DNA of 64,000 nucleotides from contig NZ_CP139478.1 in the NCBI RefSeq assembly GCF_034259105.1, positions 906,001-970,000 on the forward strand, written 5' to 3'. Below the pieces are notes generated by a model. That model searched no databases, was not told the DNA's origin, and worked only from the letters and a program-made list of their open reading frames with translations. The translations under genes and the position numbers were made by a program. Of this stretch, positions 37,455 to 45,851 are shown one piece after another. Source of the stretch: Limosilactobacillus reuteri. GTDB lineage: Bacteria > Bacillota > Bacilli > Lactobacillales > Lactobacillaceae. How positions within the stretch are numbered: the stretch's first letter is position 1; the number at the start of each line of letters is the position of its first letter.

Positions 37455-37838
37455 TTATTTTGTATCTTTTTTTACTTCTTCTTTTGTTTTAACATCATTG
37501 ATATGTAGCTCAAACTTAACTAAATTTAAACCAGTCATCTTATCGATTGCACGCTGCACCTCAGAACAAACAGCCTTAAAAATTTCTGGAGCACTTTTAC
37601 CATATTCGATGGTAGCTTCCATTTTTAATGCGACTTGCTTTTCACCAACATCAGCATCGATTCCCTTTGTTGGATTGCTTCCGGAAGTTACTTTATCTGC
37701 TAATTCACTAAACATATTTCCGTCGAGGGAAAGGATCCCAGGGACTTTGCTAGCGGTAATTCCAGCAATTTTTTCAATTACCTGATCATCAAATGTTAAT
37801 TGTTCATTAATTGTTTTATTATTTGTAGTGGTTGTCAT
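37455..37838 (-). CDS. Asp23/Gls24-family envelope stress protein
   Basis: A 127-residue Asp23 family protein: LTFDDQVIEKIAGITASKVPGILSLDGN, VGEKQVALKMEATIEYGKSAPEIF and FELHINDVKTKEE. In staphylococci Asp23 is anchored to the membrane by AmaP and lies under the envelope. It is the last gene of the operon amaP-DUF2273-gls24 here, the same partner set. GAGGAATTAATATG gives a good start. Expression is usually raised by alkaline or envelope stress through SigB or equivalents; no such promoter was identified. Confidence 0.93.
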   Translation of the reverse strand: MTTTTNNKTINEQLTFDDQVIEKIAGITASKVPGILSLDGNMFSELADKVTSGSNPTKGIDADVGEKQVALKMEATIEYGKSAPEIFKAVCSEVQRAIDKMTGLNLVKFELHINDVKTKEEVKKDTK

Positions 37839-37855
37839 ATTAATTCCTCCTTGAA

Positions 37856-38047
37856 TTAGTTGGCAAATTTATCTAACATTTTTATCGCGAGTTTATTTAA
37901 TGAATAGCCTTTTGCATCAAGAACATAGCCAATTCCGCCTAAGATAGTGACAGCTAACAGAATGCCAATCATTGGGAAAAAGCCCCACATAATCCAACTA
38001 ATGCTGATAAGCAGTCCTAAGATAACGCCAATTGTAGCAAGTTTCAT
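37856..38047 (-). CDS. DUF2273-family small membrane protein
   Basis: A 63-residue protein with two membrane helices (IGVILGLLISISWIMWGFF and IGILLAVTILGGIGYVL) and a basic C-terminal amphipathic helix. DUF2273 proteins accompany amaP and asp23 genes in Firmicutes. It lies between them here, with 14 and 17 base gaps, and presumably belongs to the same envelope complex. Confidence 0.88.
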   Translation of the reverse strand: MKLATIGVILGLLISISWIMWGFFPMIGILLAVTILGGIGYVLDAKGYSLNKLAIKMLDKFAN

Positions 38048-38061
38048 ATAGTACCTCCTTT

Positions 38062-38607
38062 TTAGACAATGTTGACTGATTCTTTGTTTGAGTAGGGACT
38101 TAGCTTAATGTGTAATTTATTAAGATCAATGTCGAAGTCCCGTTTAAGGTTTTCTTTAATTGTCTGGAGTAGTACTGTATGAATTAGTTTTGGATTGGTC
38201 CTCTTAGAGAGCATTCCATGAACGGTGACGTCTGCGTTGTGATTGTTACGGTGCATCTTGAGTTTAATTACGGGATTGTAAAGGTCAAATTTAGCAATTG
38301 AAGTAGTTAAGCTATGTTCAACTGCATGTTGATCAATTTGAACTTTATTAGCACCATCCTTAGCGATTGTCATTTGTTTAGTCGTTGTTGGGCGAAAAAC
38401 GGCAATTGCTATTACGGTTAAAGCAACGATAATTAAAAATACTGCGACTCCGGCTGAGAAACTTTGACCGATGGGGCTGTGAAGCCAATCGTTAACTGGA
38501 ATCGTCCAAGTTTGGTCACGATAAAACCATAATGATACGACAACGATTCCAATAATTACCTGAAGCATCATCACAAATGAAATCCACCATTTTTTCCATG
38601 CGGTCAT
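38062..38607 (-). CDS. amaP: AmaP: Asp23 membrane anchor protein
   Basis: The 181-residue protein has two membrane helices near the N-terminus (WWISFVMMLQVIIGIVVVSLWF and SFSAGVAVFLIIVALTVIAIAVF) and a cytoplasmic domain resembling AmaP. In Staphylococcus AmaP holds Asp23 at the membrane. ATG 38607 follows AAAGGAAG; the frame start at 38616 (GTG) overlaps it. First gene of the three-gene minus-strand operon. Confidence 0.88.
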   Translation of the reverse strand: MTAWKKWWISFVMMLQVIIGIVVVSLWFYRDQTWTIPVNDWLHSPIGQSFSAGVAVFLIIVALTVIAIAVFRPTTTKQMTIAKDGANKVQIDQHAVEHSLTTSIAKFDLYNPVIKLKMHRNNHNADVTVHGMLSKRTNPKLIHTVLLQTIKENLKRDFDIDLNKLHIKLSPYSNKESVNIV

Positions 38608-38736
38608 TAGTACCACTTCCTTTCTATAAATAATTTTTAGTACAAGCTAATAGTAACATGCTTGGAAGCGTTTTACATTGCTTTTGAAAATGCTAAAGGT
38701 AATATTAAGAACCTGTTAACAGAATAGTCATAATTA

Positions 38737-38782
38737 AAAAAATCGATCTCACATCAGAAAATGATTGTAAGATCGATTTTTT
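38737..38782. terminator. Terminator downstream of the gluconate operon
   Basis: AAAAAATCGATCT (38737 on) pairs with AGATCGATTTTTT (to 38782). On the minus strand it follows the stop of the first kinase gene and ends in T. Confidence 0.88.
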
Positions 38783-38788
38783 GATTCT

Positions 38789-40318
38789 TTAATTGTTTTG
38801 TCGTTCTTGTAGTTTAGCGATTTCAGAATAAGCCGGAGCAAGCATATCTTCAATTTGTTGGAAGAGCGGAGTATAGCGTTGATATACTTTTACTGCGGCT
38901 GGATCTGGTTGGTAAGAACTAACCTTACCAATGAACTTCTGTGGTGTATCAAGACTATCAATCATTCCCAAACTTTGCATAGCCATAACTACTGACCCGA
39001 GGCAGCCAGATTCAAATGAGTCAGGAACGTTAACTGGACAGTTTAAGATATCAGCAAGCATTTGGCGCCATACTTTTGAGCGAGCAAAGCCACCTGTTGC
39101 AGTAACGCTCGCTGGTTCACCGACTAACGCTCGTACTGCTTGGAAGACTGTTGCAATGTTCATGCTAATTCCTTCCATAACTGCTCGTAGCATATCAGCC
39201 CGTGTATGGATATGAGAAAGCCCAAAGAAACTACCGCGCGCTTTAGCATTCCACAATGGTGCCCGTTCACCGCCCAGGAAAGGATGAAAGAGGAGTCCAT
39301 GCGCGCCTGCTGGTACTCCTTCAATAACGTGATTTGCTAAAGTATAAGGATCAACCTGTTCGTTTTTAACTGCGCTACTATCGACAAGGTGTTTTACTGC
39401 CCATTCATAGACATCGCCACCGTTATTAAGCGGACCACCAACGACCCACAATCCTTTATTAATAGCATAGCAGAAGAGGCGGCGTTCTGGATCAATAACA
39501 GGATGATCAGTTACGACTCGTACAGCTGCGGAAGTACCGATTGTAATTGCTACTGTATTTTGCTTAATTGCACCAACACCAATATTTGAAAGGGCACCAT
39601 CGTAAGCACCATAGACAAATGGCGTATCAGCGGGTACTCCTAGTTTTTCTTGGGCTTCGGGTACTAAGCCAATTGCTTGAGTTGTTCCATCGACAATTTC
39701 AGGCAGTTGATCTTTGGTTATTCCTGCAACCCGAAGAGCCTGGTCATCCCAATCACAAGTTTTAAGGTTCATCAAGCCAGTTGAGGAAGCGATTGACATA
39801 TCAACCTTAAATTCATTAAATAACCGGTAGAAAAGGTAAGCCTTAATATCAGCAAAATATGCTGTGCGGCTAAATAAATCTGGTTCGTCTTCCTTTAACC
39901 AAAGGAGCTTTGTCAAGGTTGACATAGGGTGAACAGGAACCCCCGTCTTCATATATAGTTGTTGTCCTTCAGTCATCATCTTAAGGTTGTCTGCTGCGCG
40001 CTGTGCACGACTATCTGCCCAGGTGATTAACCGTGAAAGGGGCTTCTTATCTTTATCTAATAAGAGGAGGCTTTGGTTTGCGCTTGAGATTGAAACTGCT
40101 AGTAGTTTCCCCATACTAAGGTCAGCTGCCCTAGCTACATCATGGATGGCTTGTTCAGCAGCATTGATTACTTCTTCTGGCTCTTGTTCTGCCATTCCCG
40201 CGGCATTGCGGTGCAACTCGTAGCCATAATTAGCTTGTGTGATCACCTGCGCATTTTGATCATATAAAACGGCCTTTGTGCTAGAGGTTCCAACGTCAAC
40301 ACCAATTAAGTAGTTCAT
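38789..40318 (-). CDS. gntK: FGGY-family gluconate kinase, paralogue 1
   Basis: A 509-residue sugar kinase of the FGGY family, probably phosphorylating gluconate to 6-phosphogluconate given the gntP neighbour. Motifs: YLIGVDVGTSSTKAVLYD (phosphate 1), AITIGTSAAVRVV (adenosine), ATGGFARSKVWRQMLADILN (FGGY signature 2) and SGCLGSVVMAMQ. It is the last gene of the minus-strand operon and is closely similar in full length to the kinase at 42831-44360. Other FGGY substrates (xylulose, glycerol) are possible but less fitting. Confidence 0.88.
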   Translation of the reverse strand: MNYLIGVDVGTSSTKAVLYDQNAQVITQANYGYELHRNAAGMAEQEPEEVINAAEQAIHDVARAADLSMGKLLAVSISSANQSLLLLDKDKKPLSRLITWADSRAQRAADNLKMMTEGQQLYMKTGVPVHPMSTLTKLLWLKEDEPDLFSRTAYFADIKAYLFYRLFNEFKVDMSIASSTGLMNLKTCDWDDQALRVAGITKDQLPEIVDGTTQAIGLVPEAQEKLGVPADTPFVYGAYDGALSNIGVGAIKQNTVAITIGTSAAVRVVTDHPVIDPERRLFCYAINKGLWVVGGPLNNGGDVYEWAVKHLVDSSAVKNEQVDPYTLANHVIEGVPAGAHGLLFHPFLGGERAPLWNAKARGSFFGLSHIHTRADMLRAVMEGISMNIATVFQAVRALVGEPASVTATGGFARSKVWRQMLADILNCPVNVPDSFESGCLGSVVMAMQSLGMIDSLDTPQKFIGKVSSYQPDPAAVKVYQRYTPLFQQIEDMLAPAYSEIAKLQERQNN

Positions 40319-40369
40319 TTATTGTTTCTCCTTTAAAACTCAATTTAATTCTCTTTGTAATATTATATG

Positions 40370-41386
40370 CTAAAGTGACTGGTGTGCAATGATTTCAACT
40401 GGTAAAAGGGTAGTGGAACTGATCGTACTTTGTTGGTTAATTTGCGTTAAAAGTTTATTAGCTGCTAAGCTACCCATTAGCTCCATATCTTGCTTCAACA
40501 GAAAAATGCCATTGGCGACATATTGCGACCATTCCCAATCATCAAAGCTAACTAAGCCAAGATCGTCAGGGAAGGAAAGGTTTAGTTCCTTAAAAATTGC
40601 TAAAAGGTCAAATAAAATAGGTCCCATTAATGAAACGACAGCAGTTTTGCCTTTAAGCTCATTTAACTGTTGCAGAAACGTTTTAGCAAGCCACTGCCGA
40701 TCATGTCCTCGGGTTTCAATATTGTGATAGCTTAGCCCGTTATCAGCAGCAGCAACCTTCAAACCGGCGATTCGGGGAATTTGACCAGATGCTTCCGCAA
40801 AGTGCGCACTGACAGTTAAAATATTCTGATAACCATTTTGATACAAAATTTTACCGAGGTTATAACAAGCATCGCGATTAGCAGAAGTGACCTTGCCAAC
40901 TGTAGAAGGCTGGTCATCAACTTCACGGTCGACAATCACGAGAGGAATATCGTTATGGATAGCAGGGGCGAATTGACTAAAGTGGCGGGAATTAGGCTGG
41001 ACAATAATTCCGTCAACTCGTTGTTGGTATAGTCGCTGAAGAGCACGACTTTCATTTTCCCGTGAGTTGTTCGTATTCATGAGGAGGATATCATAGCCTG
41101 CCTGTTGCAAAACATCATCGATCCCTTTAGCAAGTAAGGATGAAAAGGGGTTAGAAATATCTCCAACGAGGATTCCGACAACGTGACTATGAGTTTGTCG
41201 AAGTTGACGTGCGGAAGCGGTTGGAACAAAGTGAAGGTCTTTAATTGCTTTTTCCACCCGTTTCCGCGTTGCTGGGCGCATTTTATCATAACGACCATTG
41301 ATAATACGTGAAACGGTAGTCGCTGAAACACCAGCTGCTTTAGCAACGTCAGCGATAGTAGTATGTTGCGTCATTTGTTTATTCAT
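40370..41386 (-). CDS. LacI-family transcriptional regulator of gluconate genes
   Basis: A LacI/GalR repressor of about 338 residues. The helix-turn-helix TTIADVAKAAGVSATTVSRIING is followed by the hinge (SARQLRQTHSHVVGILVGDI) and a periplasmic-binding-protein-like effector domain (NPFSSLLAKGIDDVL, GLVSFDDWEWSQY). The start is ambiguous: ATG 41386 is close to AAGGA, and a shorter form from 41374 is possible. Its place between gntP and a gntK paralogue suggests it senses gluconate or its phosphate. Confidence 0.88.
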   Translation of the reverse strand: MNKQMTQHTTIADVAKAAGVSATTVSRIINGRYDKMRPATRKRVEKAIKDLHFVPTASARQLRQTHSHVVGILVGDISNPFSSLLAKGIDDVLQQAGYDILLMNTNNSRENESRALQRLYQQRVDGIIVQPNSRHFSQFAPAIHNDIPLVIVDREVDDQPSTVGKVTSANRDACYNLGKILYQNGYQNILTVSAHFAEASGQIPRIAGLKVAAADNGLSYHNIETRGHDRQWLAKTFLQQLNELKGKTAVVSLMGPILFDLLAIFKELNLSFPDDLGLVSFDDWEWSQYVANGIFLLKQDMELMGSLAANKLLTQINQQSTISSTTLLPVEIIAHQSL

Positions 41387-41468
41387 CATCCTTATTAGTT
41401 CTACTATTAAGAATACCAAACCATACAAAAAGCGTCACTAGCTAATTCGCTAGGACGCTTAAATTGAC

Positions 41469-42812
41469 TTAGACAAATAATGAAATGGCGTAGACGGCTC
41501 CTAAACCAGCAATGGCTAAGACGGAAGTAAGAGTTGTCCACGAAAGCAAAGTTTCCTTTAATGAAAGGCCAAAGTATTCCTTAATCATCCAGAAACCGGC
41601 ATCATTAACGTGTCCACAAAAGACAGAACCGGCACCGATGGAAAGAACCATTAATGTTGCCATAATTGAGTTACTACCAAATTGGTGAGCCATTGGAACC
41701 ACAAGTCCGGCAGCAGTCATCGCAGCAACCGTTGAAGATCCGAGTGACATCCGTAATAAAGCAGTAATTAACCAAGCAGCTAGAATTGGTGAAATGCTAG
41801 TTTGAGCAAATAGTCCAGAAATGTACTTAGAAATTCCACCATCAACTAGAACTTGCTTGAAGGCACCACCACCACCGATGATCAAAAGCATAACTGAGAT
41901 TTGCTTGATTGAGTCGGCAAGGGAGGTCGAGATATCTTCCATTTTTTGGTTTCGTTGTAGTCCCATCGTAAAGATTGCAAAAATTAATGAAAGAAGCATT
42001 GCAAGGTCAGGAGCACCAATAAATTGGATGAATTCATTAACGGGATTGTTCTTAGGGAAAATAAATGAACAAATAGTAGCAACGGCGATTAAAATAACTG
42101 GCATCATTGCAGTTAGAACGGAGATACCGAATTTAGGCGTTTCTTCAAGCTTGAATTCTTTATATTCGCCAAGAACTGAAATATCAATATTTTTGCGGTA
42201 GACACGCGGATATACTTTTTGTAATACCCAGTTATAAACTGGACCAGCAATAATGATTGTTGGGATTGCGGCTAAAATACCGAGCAGCAATACGTGTCCA
42301 AGGTTAGCCCCAAGAATGTCTGTAATAGCGGTTGGAGCGGGGTGTGGTGGTAAGAAAGCGTGGGTAACGTTTAAGGTAGCCGCCATTGGAATACCGAGGT
42401 ACATCAATGGCATATCGAGTTCGCGGGCAATGATAAAGATAATTGGTAAAACAACGACAAGCCCAACTTCAAAGAATAATGCTAACCCAATGATAAAGGA
42501 GGCAAGGATAACAGCAACTTGAATCCAGCGCCGACCAAACTTATTAATCAGGGTTGTTGCAATTCGATAGCCACCACCAGCATCAGAAACTAATTTACCA
42601 AGCATTGAACCGAAACCGAAGATGATAGCTAAGTGTCCAAGCTGGCCTCCGATCCCTGTTTCAATGGTTTGGGGAATCTTTGTAAGCGGTAAGCCGAGTA
42701 ACAAACCAACGATGAATGATGTGATTACTAAACCAACGAAAGTGTTCATCTTTAGTTTAACAATCATGAAAATTAAGATAATAACTCCGATTAAAACAAT
42801 AAGTAAAGGCAT
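41469..42812 (-). CDS. gntP: Gluconate:proton symporter GntP family
   Basis: A 447-residue permease with about 12 membrane helices. The GntP family pattern is visible: FVGLVITSFIVGLLLGLP, FGFGSMLGKLVSDAGGGYRIA, FLPPHPAPTAIT and FCGHVNDAGFW. It would import gluconate for the flanking kinases. Its ribosome-binding site is unusual: a run of ten G directly after the upstream kinase stop, ending eight bases before the ATG. Confidence 0.94.
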   Translation of the reverse strand: MPLLIVLIGVIILIFMIVKLKMNTFVGLVITSFIVGLLLGLPLTKIPQTIETGIGGQLGHLAIIFGFGSMLGKLVSDAGGGYRIATTLINKFGRRWIQVAVILASFIIGLALFFEVGLVVVLPIIFIIARELDMPLMYLGIPMAATLNVTHAFLPPHPAPTAITDILGANLGHVLLLGILAAIPTIIIAGPVYNWVLQKVYPRVYRKNIDISVLGEYKEFKLEETPKFGISVLTAMMPVILIAVATICSFIFPKNNPVNEFIQFIGAPDLAMLLSLIFAIFTMGLQRNQKMEDISTSLADSIKQISVMLLIIGGGGAFKQVLVDGGISKYISGLFAQTSISPILAAWLITALLRMSLGSSTVAAMTAAGLVVPMAHQFGSNSIMATLMVLSIGAGSVFCGHVNDAGFWMIKEYFGLSLKETLLSWTTLTSVLAIAGLGAVYAISLFV

Positions 42813-42820
42813 AATAATAA

Positions 42821-42830
42821 CCCCCCCCCC
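42821..42830 (-). repeat. Homopolymer tract G10 in the gntP ribosome-binding site
   Basis: Ten C on the + strand (G on the coding strand) fill the space between TAA of the kinase gene and TTATTATT-ATG of gntP. No other run of this length of G or C was noticed in the window. It occupies the Shine-Dalgarno position, so its length would set spacing and pairing strength. Confidence 0.9.
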
Positions 42831-44360
42831 TTAATGAATAGATTGTTGTTGTAATTTAGCGATGGTCGAATAGGCTGGTGTTAATAATCCCTCAACCTGT
42901 TGAAAGAGTGGTAAGTAATTTTGATAAACATTAACCGCCTCTTGATTTGGTTGATAAGAACTGATATCACCAATTAGTGTTTTGATGATTTCATAGTTTT
43001 CAATCATTCCTAGACTCTTCATTGCCATGGTGATTGCACCGAGACAACCGGATTCAAATGAGTTAGGGATATTGACTGGACAGTTTAAGACATCTGCTAA
43101 CATCTGCCGCCAAACTTCAGCCCGAGCAAAACCGCCAGTTGCAGTTACGCTTGCGGGATTACCAACAAGGTCACGAACCGCTTGAAAAACAGTTGCAATA
43201 TTCATACAAATTCCTTCCATTACTGAGCGCAACATATCGGCACGGGTATGAATGTGAGAAAGCCCGAAGAAACTACCACGCGCATTTGCATCCCATAATG
43301 GTGCCCGTTCACCGCCAAGGAATGGGTGGAAAAGCAAACCGTGAGCTCCAGCAGGAACACCTTCAATAACCTGGTTAGCAAGAGTGTAAGGATCAATGTT
43401 TTCGTTTTTAACTGCACTAGCGTCAACTAAGTGCTCAACAGCCCACTGATAGACATCGCCACCATTATTAAGCGGACCGCCGATAACCCATAAACCTTTA
43501 TCCACGGCGTAACAGAAAAGTCGTTGCTGAGGATCGATTACTGGATGGTCAGTTACAACCCGCACACCAGCTGAAGTCCCAATCGTAATGGCAACAGTAT
43601 TTTGCTTAATTGCCTCCACACCTAAATTAGATAAAGCACCGTCAAAAGCACCATAGACAAATGGCGTGTCAGCGGGGATGCCCATTTTTGCTTGCGCTGC
43701 TGCTGTTAAGCCAATCGCTTGGGTTGTTCCGTTCACGATTTCTGGTAATTGGGAACGATCGACATTAGCGAGTTCCAATGCCTGATCATCCCAGTCACAC
43801 GTATTGACATTCATCATTCCGGTACATGAAGCGATGGAAACATCAACCTTAAACGTATTGAAAAACTGGTGGAAGAGGTAGGACTTGATGTCGCCAAAAT
43901 ATGCAGTTTGGGCAACCTTATCTGCTTGTGTCTTGTTGAGCCACATAATCTTGGTCAATGGGGACATTGGATGAATAGGTGTACCTGTTTTAGCATAAAT
44001 TTGCTGACCGGCTGGACTATTCTTTAATTCGTTTGCGACATCGCGCGCACGTGTATCAGCCCAAGTGATCACCCGTGAAAGAGGATTGAAATTCTTGTCG
44101 AGCATGATCACGCTTTGGTTAGCACTGGAAAATGATACCGCTAACAATTTTTCGTTTGTTAAATCTGCTTTTTGTGCCGCATCATGAATAACTTTTTCGA
44201 CTGCTTCGACAATTGCAGTTGGGTTTTGTTCAGCCATTCCACTAGCATCGCGGTAAAGGGAATAACCTTGGCTAAATTGGTCTAACACAGTTGCATTTTG
44301 GTCATATAGAACTGCTTTTGTAGAAGTAGTTCCAACATCGACACCGATAAAATAATTCAT
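42831..44360 (-). CDS. gntK: FGGY-family gluconate kinase, paralogue 2
   Basis: The first gene of the operon, 509 residues, with the same motifs as paralogue 1: YFIGVDVGTTSTKAVLYD, AITIGTSAGVRVV, ATGGFARAEVWRQMLADVLN and SGCLGAITMAMKSLGM. The two proteins have equal length and align without obvious gaps, but differ in many surface positions (for example AAQKADLTNEKL against AARAADLSMGKL). A gluconate substrate is inferred from gntP. GGGAGAATTAGTACAATG provides the start. Confidence 0.88.
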   Translation of the reverse strand: MNYFIGVDVGTTSTKAVLYDQNATVLDQFSQGYSLYRDASGMAEQNPTAIVEAVEKVIHDAAQKADLTNEKLLAVSFSSANQSVIMLDKNFNPLSRVITWADTRARDVANELKNSPAGQQIYAKTGTPIHPMSPLTKIMWLNKTQADKVAQTAYFGDIKSYLFHQFFNTFKVDVSIASCTGMMNVNTCDWDDQALELANVDRSQLPEIVNGTTQAIGLTAAAQAKMGIPADTPFVYGAFDGALSNLGVEAIKQNTVAITIGTSAGVRVVTDHPVIDPQQRLFCYAVDKGLWVIGGPLNNGGDVYQWAVEHLVDASAVKNENIDPYTLANQVIEGVPAGAHGLLFHPFLGGERAPLWDANARGSFFGLSHIHTRADMLRSVMEGICMNIATVFQAVRDLVGNPASVTATGGFARAEVWRQMLADVLNCPVNIPNSFESGCLGAITMAMKSLGMIENYEIIKTLIGDISSYQPNQEAVNVYQNYLPLFQQVEGLLTPAYSTIAKLQQQSIH

Positions 44361-44385
44361 TGTACTAATTCTCCCTTTATTAATT

Positions 44386-44399
44386 TGAAAACGCTTTAG
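44386..44399. promoter_or_regulatory. cre-like / LacI-family operator in the gluconate operon leader
   Basis: TGAAAACGCTTTAG resembles the CcpA cre consensus TGWAANCGNTNWCA except for the last two bases, and has the central CG typical of LacI-family operators. It lies about 20 bases downstream of the -10, a position suited to blocking transcription. Either CcpA or the operon's own LacI regulator could bind. Confidence 0.55.
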
Positions 44400-44417
44400 T
44401 TTATCGTTACACCTAAT

Positions 44418-44446
44418 AATATACTGTCGTATGTAAGCGATGTCAA
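44418..44446 (-). promoter_or_regulatory. Promoter of the gluconate operon
   Basis: On the minus strand, TTGACA (44446-44441) and TATATT (44423-44418) are separated by exactly 17 bases. The spacing and fit are near ideal. Confidence 0.85.
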
Positions 44447-44587
44447 TAGCTTATTTAAGATTAGTTTATCGGTTTCCTAAAAATTAAAAATCGAAAGTGA
44501 TTGCATCTTAATATTGAGGTGTGATACTATTAATTGCTTAATTTGTTATGGTTTAGCTGTAAGCAACGATTTTAAGGAGGGATTACA

Positions 44588-45121
44588 ATGAAAATCCGGA
44601 AAGCAACAATGGCAGATTTAGATGTAGTAGTAGATATTTTACGTGATGGACGTAACCAGTTAGCTGAGCGGGGCGTTGATCAATGGCAGGGGGATTATCC
44701 GAACGTTACCCATGTAAAAGAAGATATTAAGAATGGTTATGCTTATATCGTTAAAGCAGATGATGGACAAACAGTTGGCACGTTAGCAATTGTTGAAGCA
44801 CCGGATCATTTTTATGATAAACTCAACGGGGAATGGCTAATTAATACTGAAAATTATGTTGTAATCCACCGCGTAGCTATTCATTCACGGCATGCAGGAA
44901 AAGGATACGCATCCAAATTATTTTTGAGTTTGATTGAGTATTTGGAGACTAAACGTCCAGAGATCAAATCAATTCGTTTAAGTACAAATGAAAATAATAT
45001 GGCAATGCAACGGATCGCAACTAAGAGCGGCTTTAAAAAGGTAGGGACCCTCCATGGAGCTTTTCGTCCAAGTGAGTTGTCTTATGTTTATGAACTGTTA
45101 ACAAAAGTGCGTGTAGCATAA
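44588..45121 (+). CDS. GNAT N-acetyltransferase
   Basis: A 177-residue GNAT protein: MKIRKATMADLDVVVDILRD at the N-terminus, GTLAIVEAP, VIHRVAIHSRHAGKGYASKLF (acetyl-CoA loop) and IRLSTNENNMAMQRIATKSGFKKVG. AAGGAGG precedes the ATG. It is monocistronic, ending at a hairpin region. The substrate is unknown. Confidence 0.88.
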   Translation: MKIRKATMADLDVVVDILRDGRNQLAERGVDQWQGDYPNVTHVKEDIKNGYAYIVKADDGQTVGTLAIVEAPDHFYDKLNGEWLINTENYVVIHRVAIHSRHAGKGYASKLFLSLIEYLETKRPEIKSIRLSTNENNMAMQRIATKSGFKKVGTLHGAFRPSELSYVYELLTKVRVA

Positions 45122-45137
45122 AAAAGGGAGCGAGACA

Positions 45138-45161
45138 GAAGTCACTCGTGACTTCGTTTTT
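45138..45161 (+). terminator. Terminator-like hairpin after the acetyltransferase gene
   Basis: GAAGTCAC-tc-GTGACTTC (45138-45155), then GTTTTT. The stem differs from the hairpin at 9952-9969 by one base pair. Confidence 0.75.
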
Positions 45162-45195
45162 CGACGCGAAGCTAGCCTCTGGGAGCCCCCGCAAG

Positions 45196-45250
45196 CAACA
45201 ATAGGCCTCCAATGTTCGGCTTTTTTGCCGAGCGTTGGAGGCCATTGTTG
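45196..45250. repeat. GGCCTCC intergenic hairpin, copy 2
   Basis: CAACAATAGGCCTCCAA pairs with TTGGAGGCCATTGTTG (one-base bulge), with an inner TTCGGC-tttttt-GCCGAG stem. It shares GCAAGCA and AATAGGCCTCCAA with the copy at 37353. Confidence 0.65.
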
Positions 45251-45312
45251 TACTGCGCTATTTGTTTTTTTCTGAAAGTAACTTAACTTATGTCATAGTC
45301 CCTTTAATTTCA

Positions 45313-45624
45313 CTATTTTTCATTAATTTTCTTAGCGTATTCGCGAGCGTTGTAAAGTTCGTAGACTACCCAGGTTTCAATAAGGGTAATGACACAGATG
45401 AGAATAGCGGTATACATGTCTGGTAAAACAAACAGTAAGAGTAAGAAGATCCATGAAATCCATGACCACTGAGTTTCAATTGTGACGATTCGCTGAACTC
45501 GTTTAGTAGGTTCAATACGGCCGGATTGGTTAAAAATAGTCCGAATTTGGTAAAAATAACGAACTTCAAAAATACTTTCGATAATAAAAATTGCTGTTAA
45601 GATGATTAATAAAATGTTCATCAT
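45313..45624 (-). CDS. Small membrane protein of unknown function
   Basis: About 103 residues with two or three membrane helices: NILLIILTAIFIIESIFEV at the start and ISWIFLLLLFVLPDMYTAILICVITL near the end, separated by a basic loop (QSGRIEPTKRVQRIV). The start is ATG 45624 or 45621 after AAGGGG; the open frame extends further to 45687 without a good site. No family was recognised. Convergent with the acetyltransferase gene. Confidence 0.65.
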   Translation of the reverse strand: MMNILLIILTAIFIIESIFEVRYFYQIRTIFNQSGRIEPTKRVQRIVTIETQWSWISWIFLLLLFVLPDMYTAILICVITLIETWVVYELYNAREYAKKINEK

Positions 45625-45851
45625 AAATAAGAGCCCCTTATCTTTCAATTTATCTCTAATTTTAGAACTCTTGGGCAAGAGAAGCAATTTAGATAGTCAA
45701 AAAATCAAACTACGCCATGATTTATCTCATAATTGTGTTCAACGGATGATTAGTTGTAAGTGATTTTAGATGCCTTTTTTAATTTCTTTTCCGAAAGCGG
45801 ATTCAAATGGCGTATAATTTAAATATAATATCCAAAATTGGAGGATTTGTA

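Noticed and set aside
37381..37785. A 134-codon plus-strand frame opposite gls24.
   Set aside because: It is antisense to a clear Asp23-family gene, with no ribosome-binding site and unlikely composition.
38661..38677. A cre-like sequence (TGGAAGCGTTTTACA) upstream of amaP.
   Set aside because: It needs an extra base to fit the consensus and has mismatches at conserved positions; not strong enough to list.
41821..42834. Several plus-strand frames opposite gntP.
   Set aside because: They are shadows of a transmembrane gene; Ile/Thr/Ser-rich translations with no start signals.
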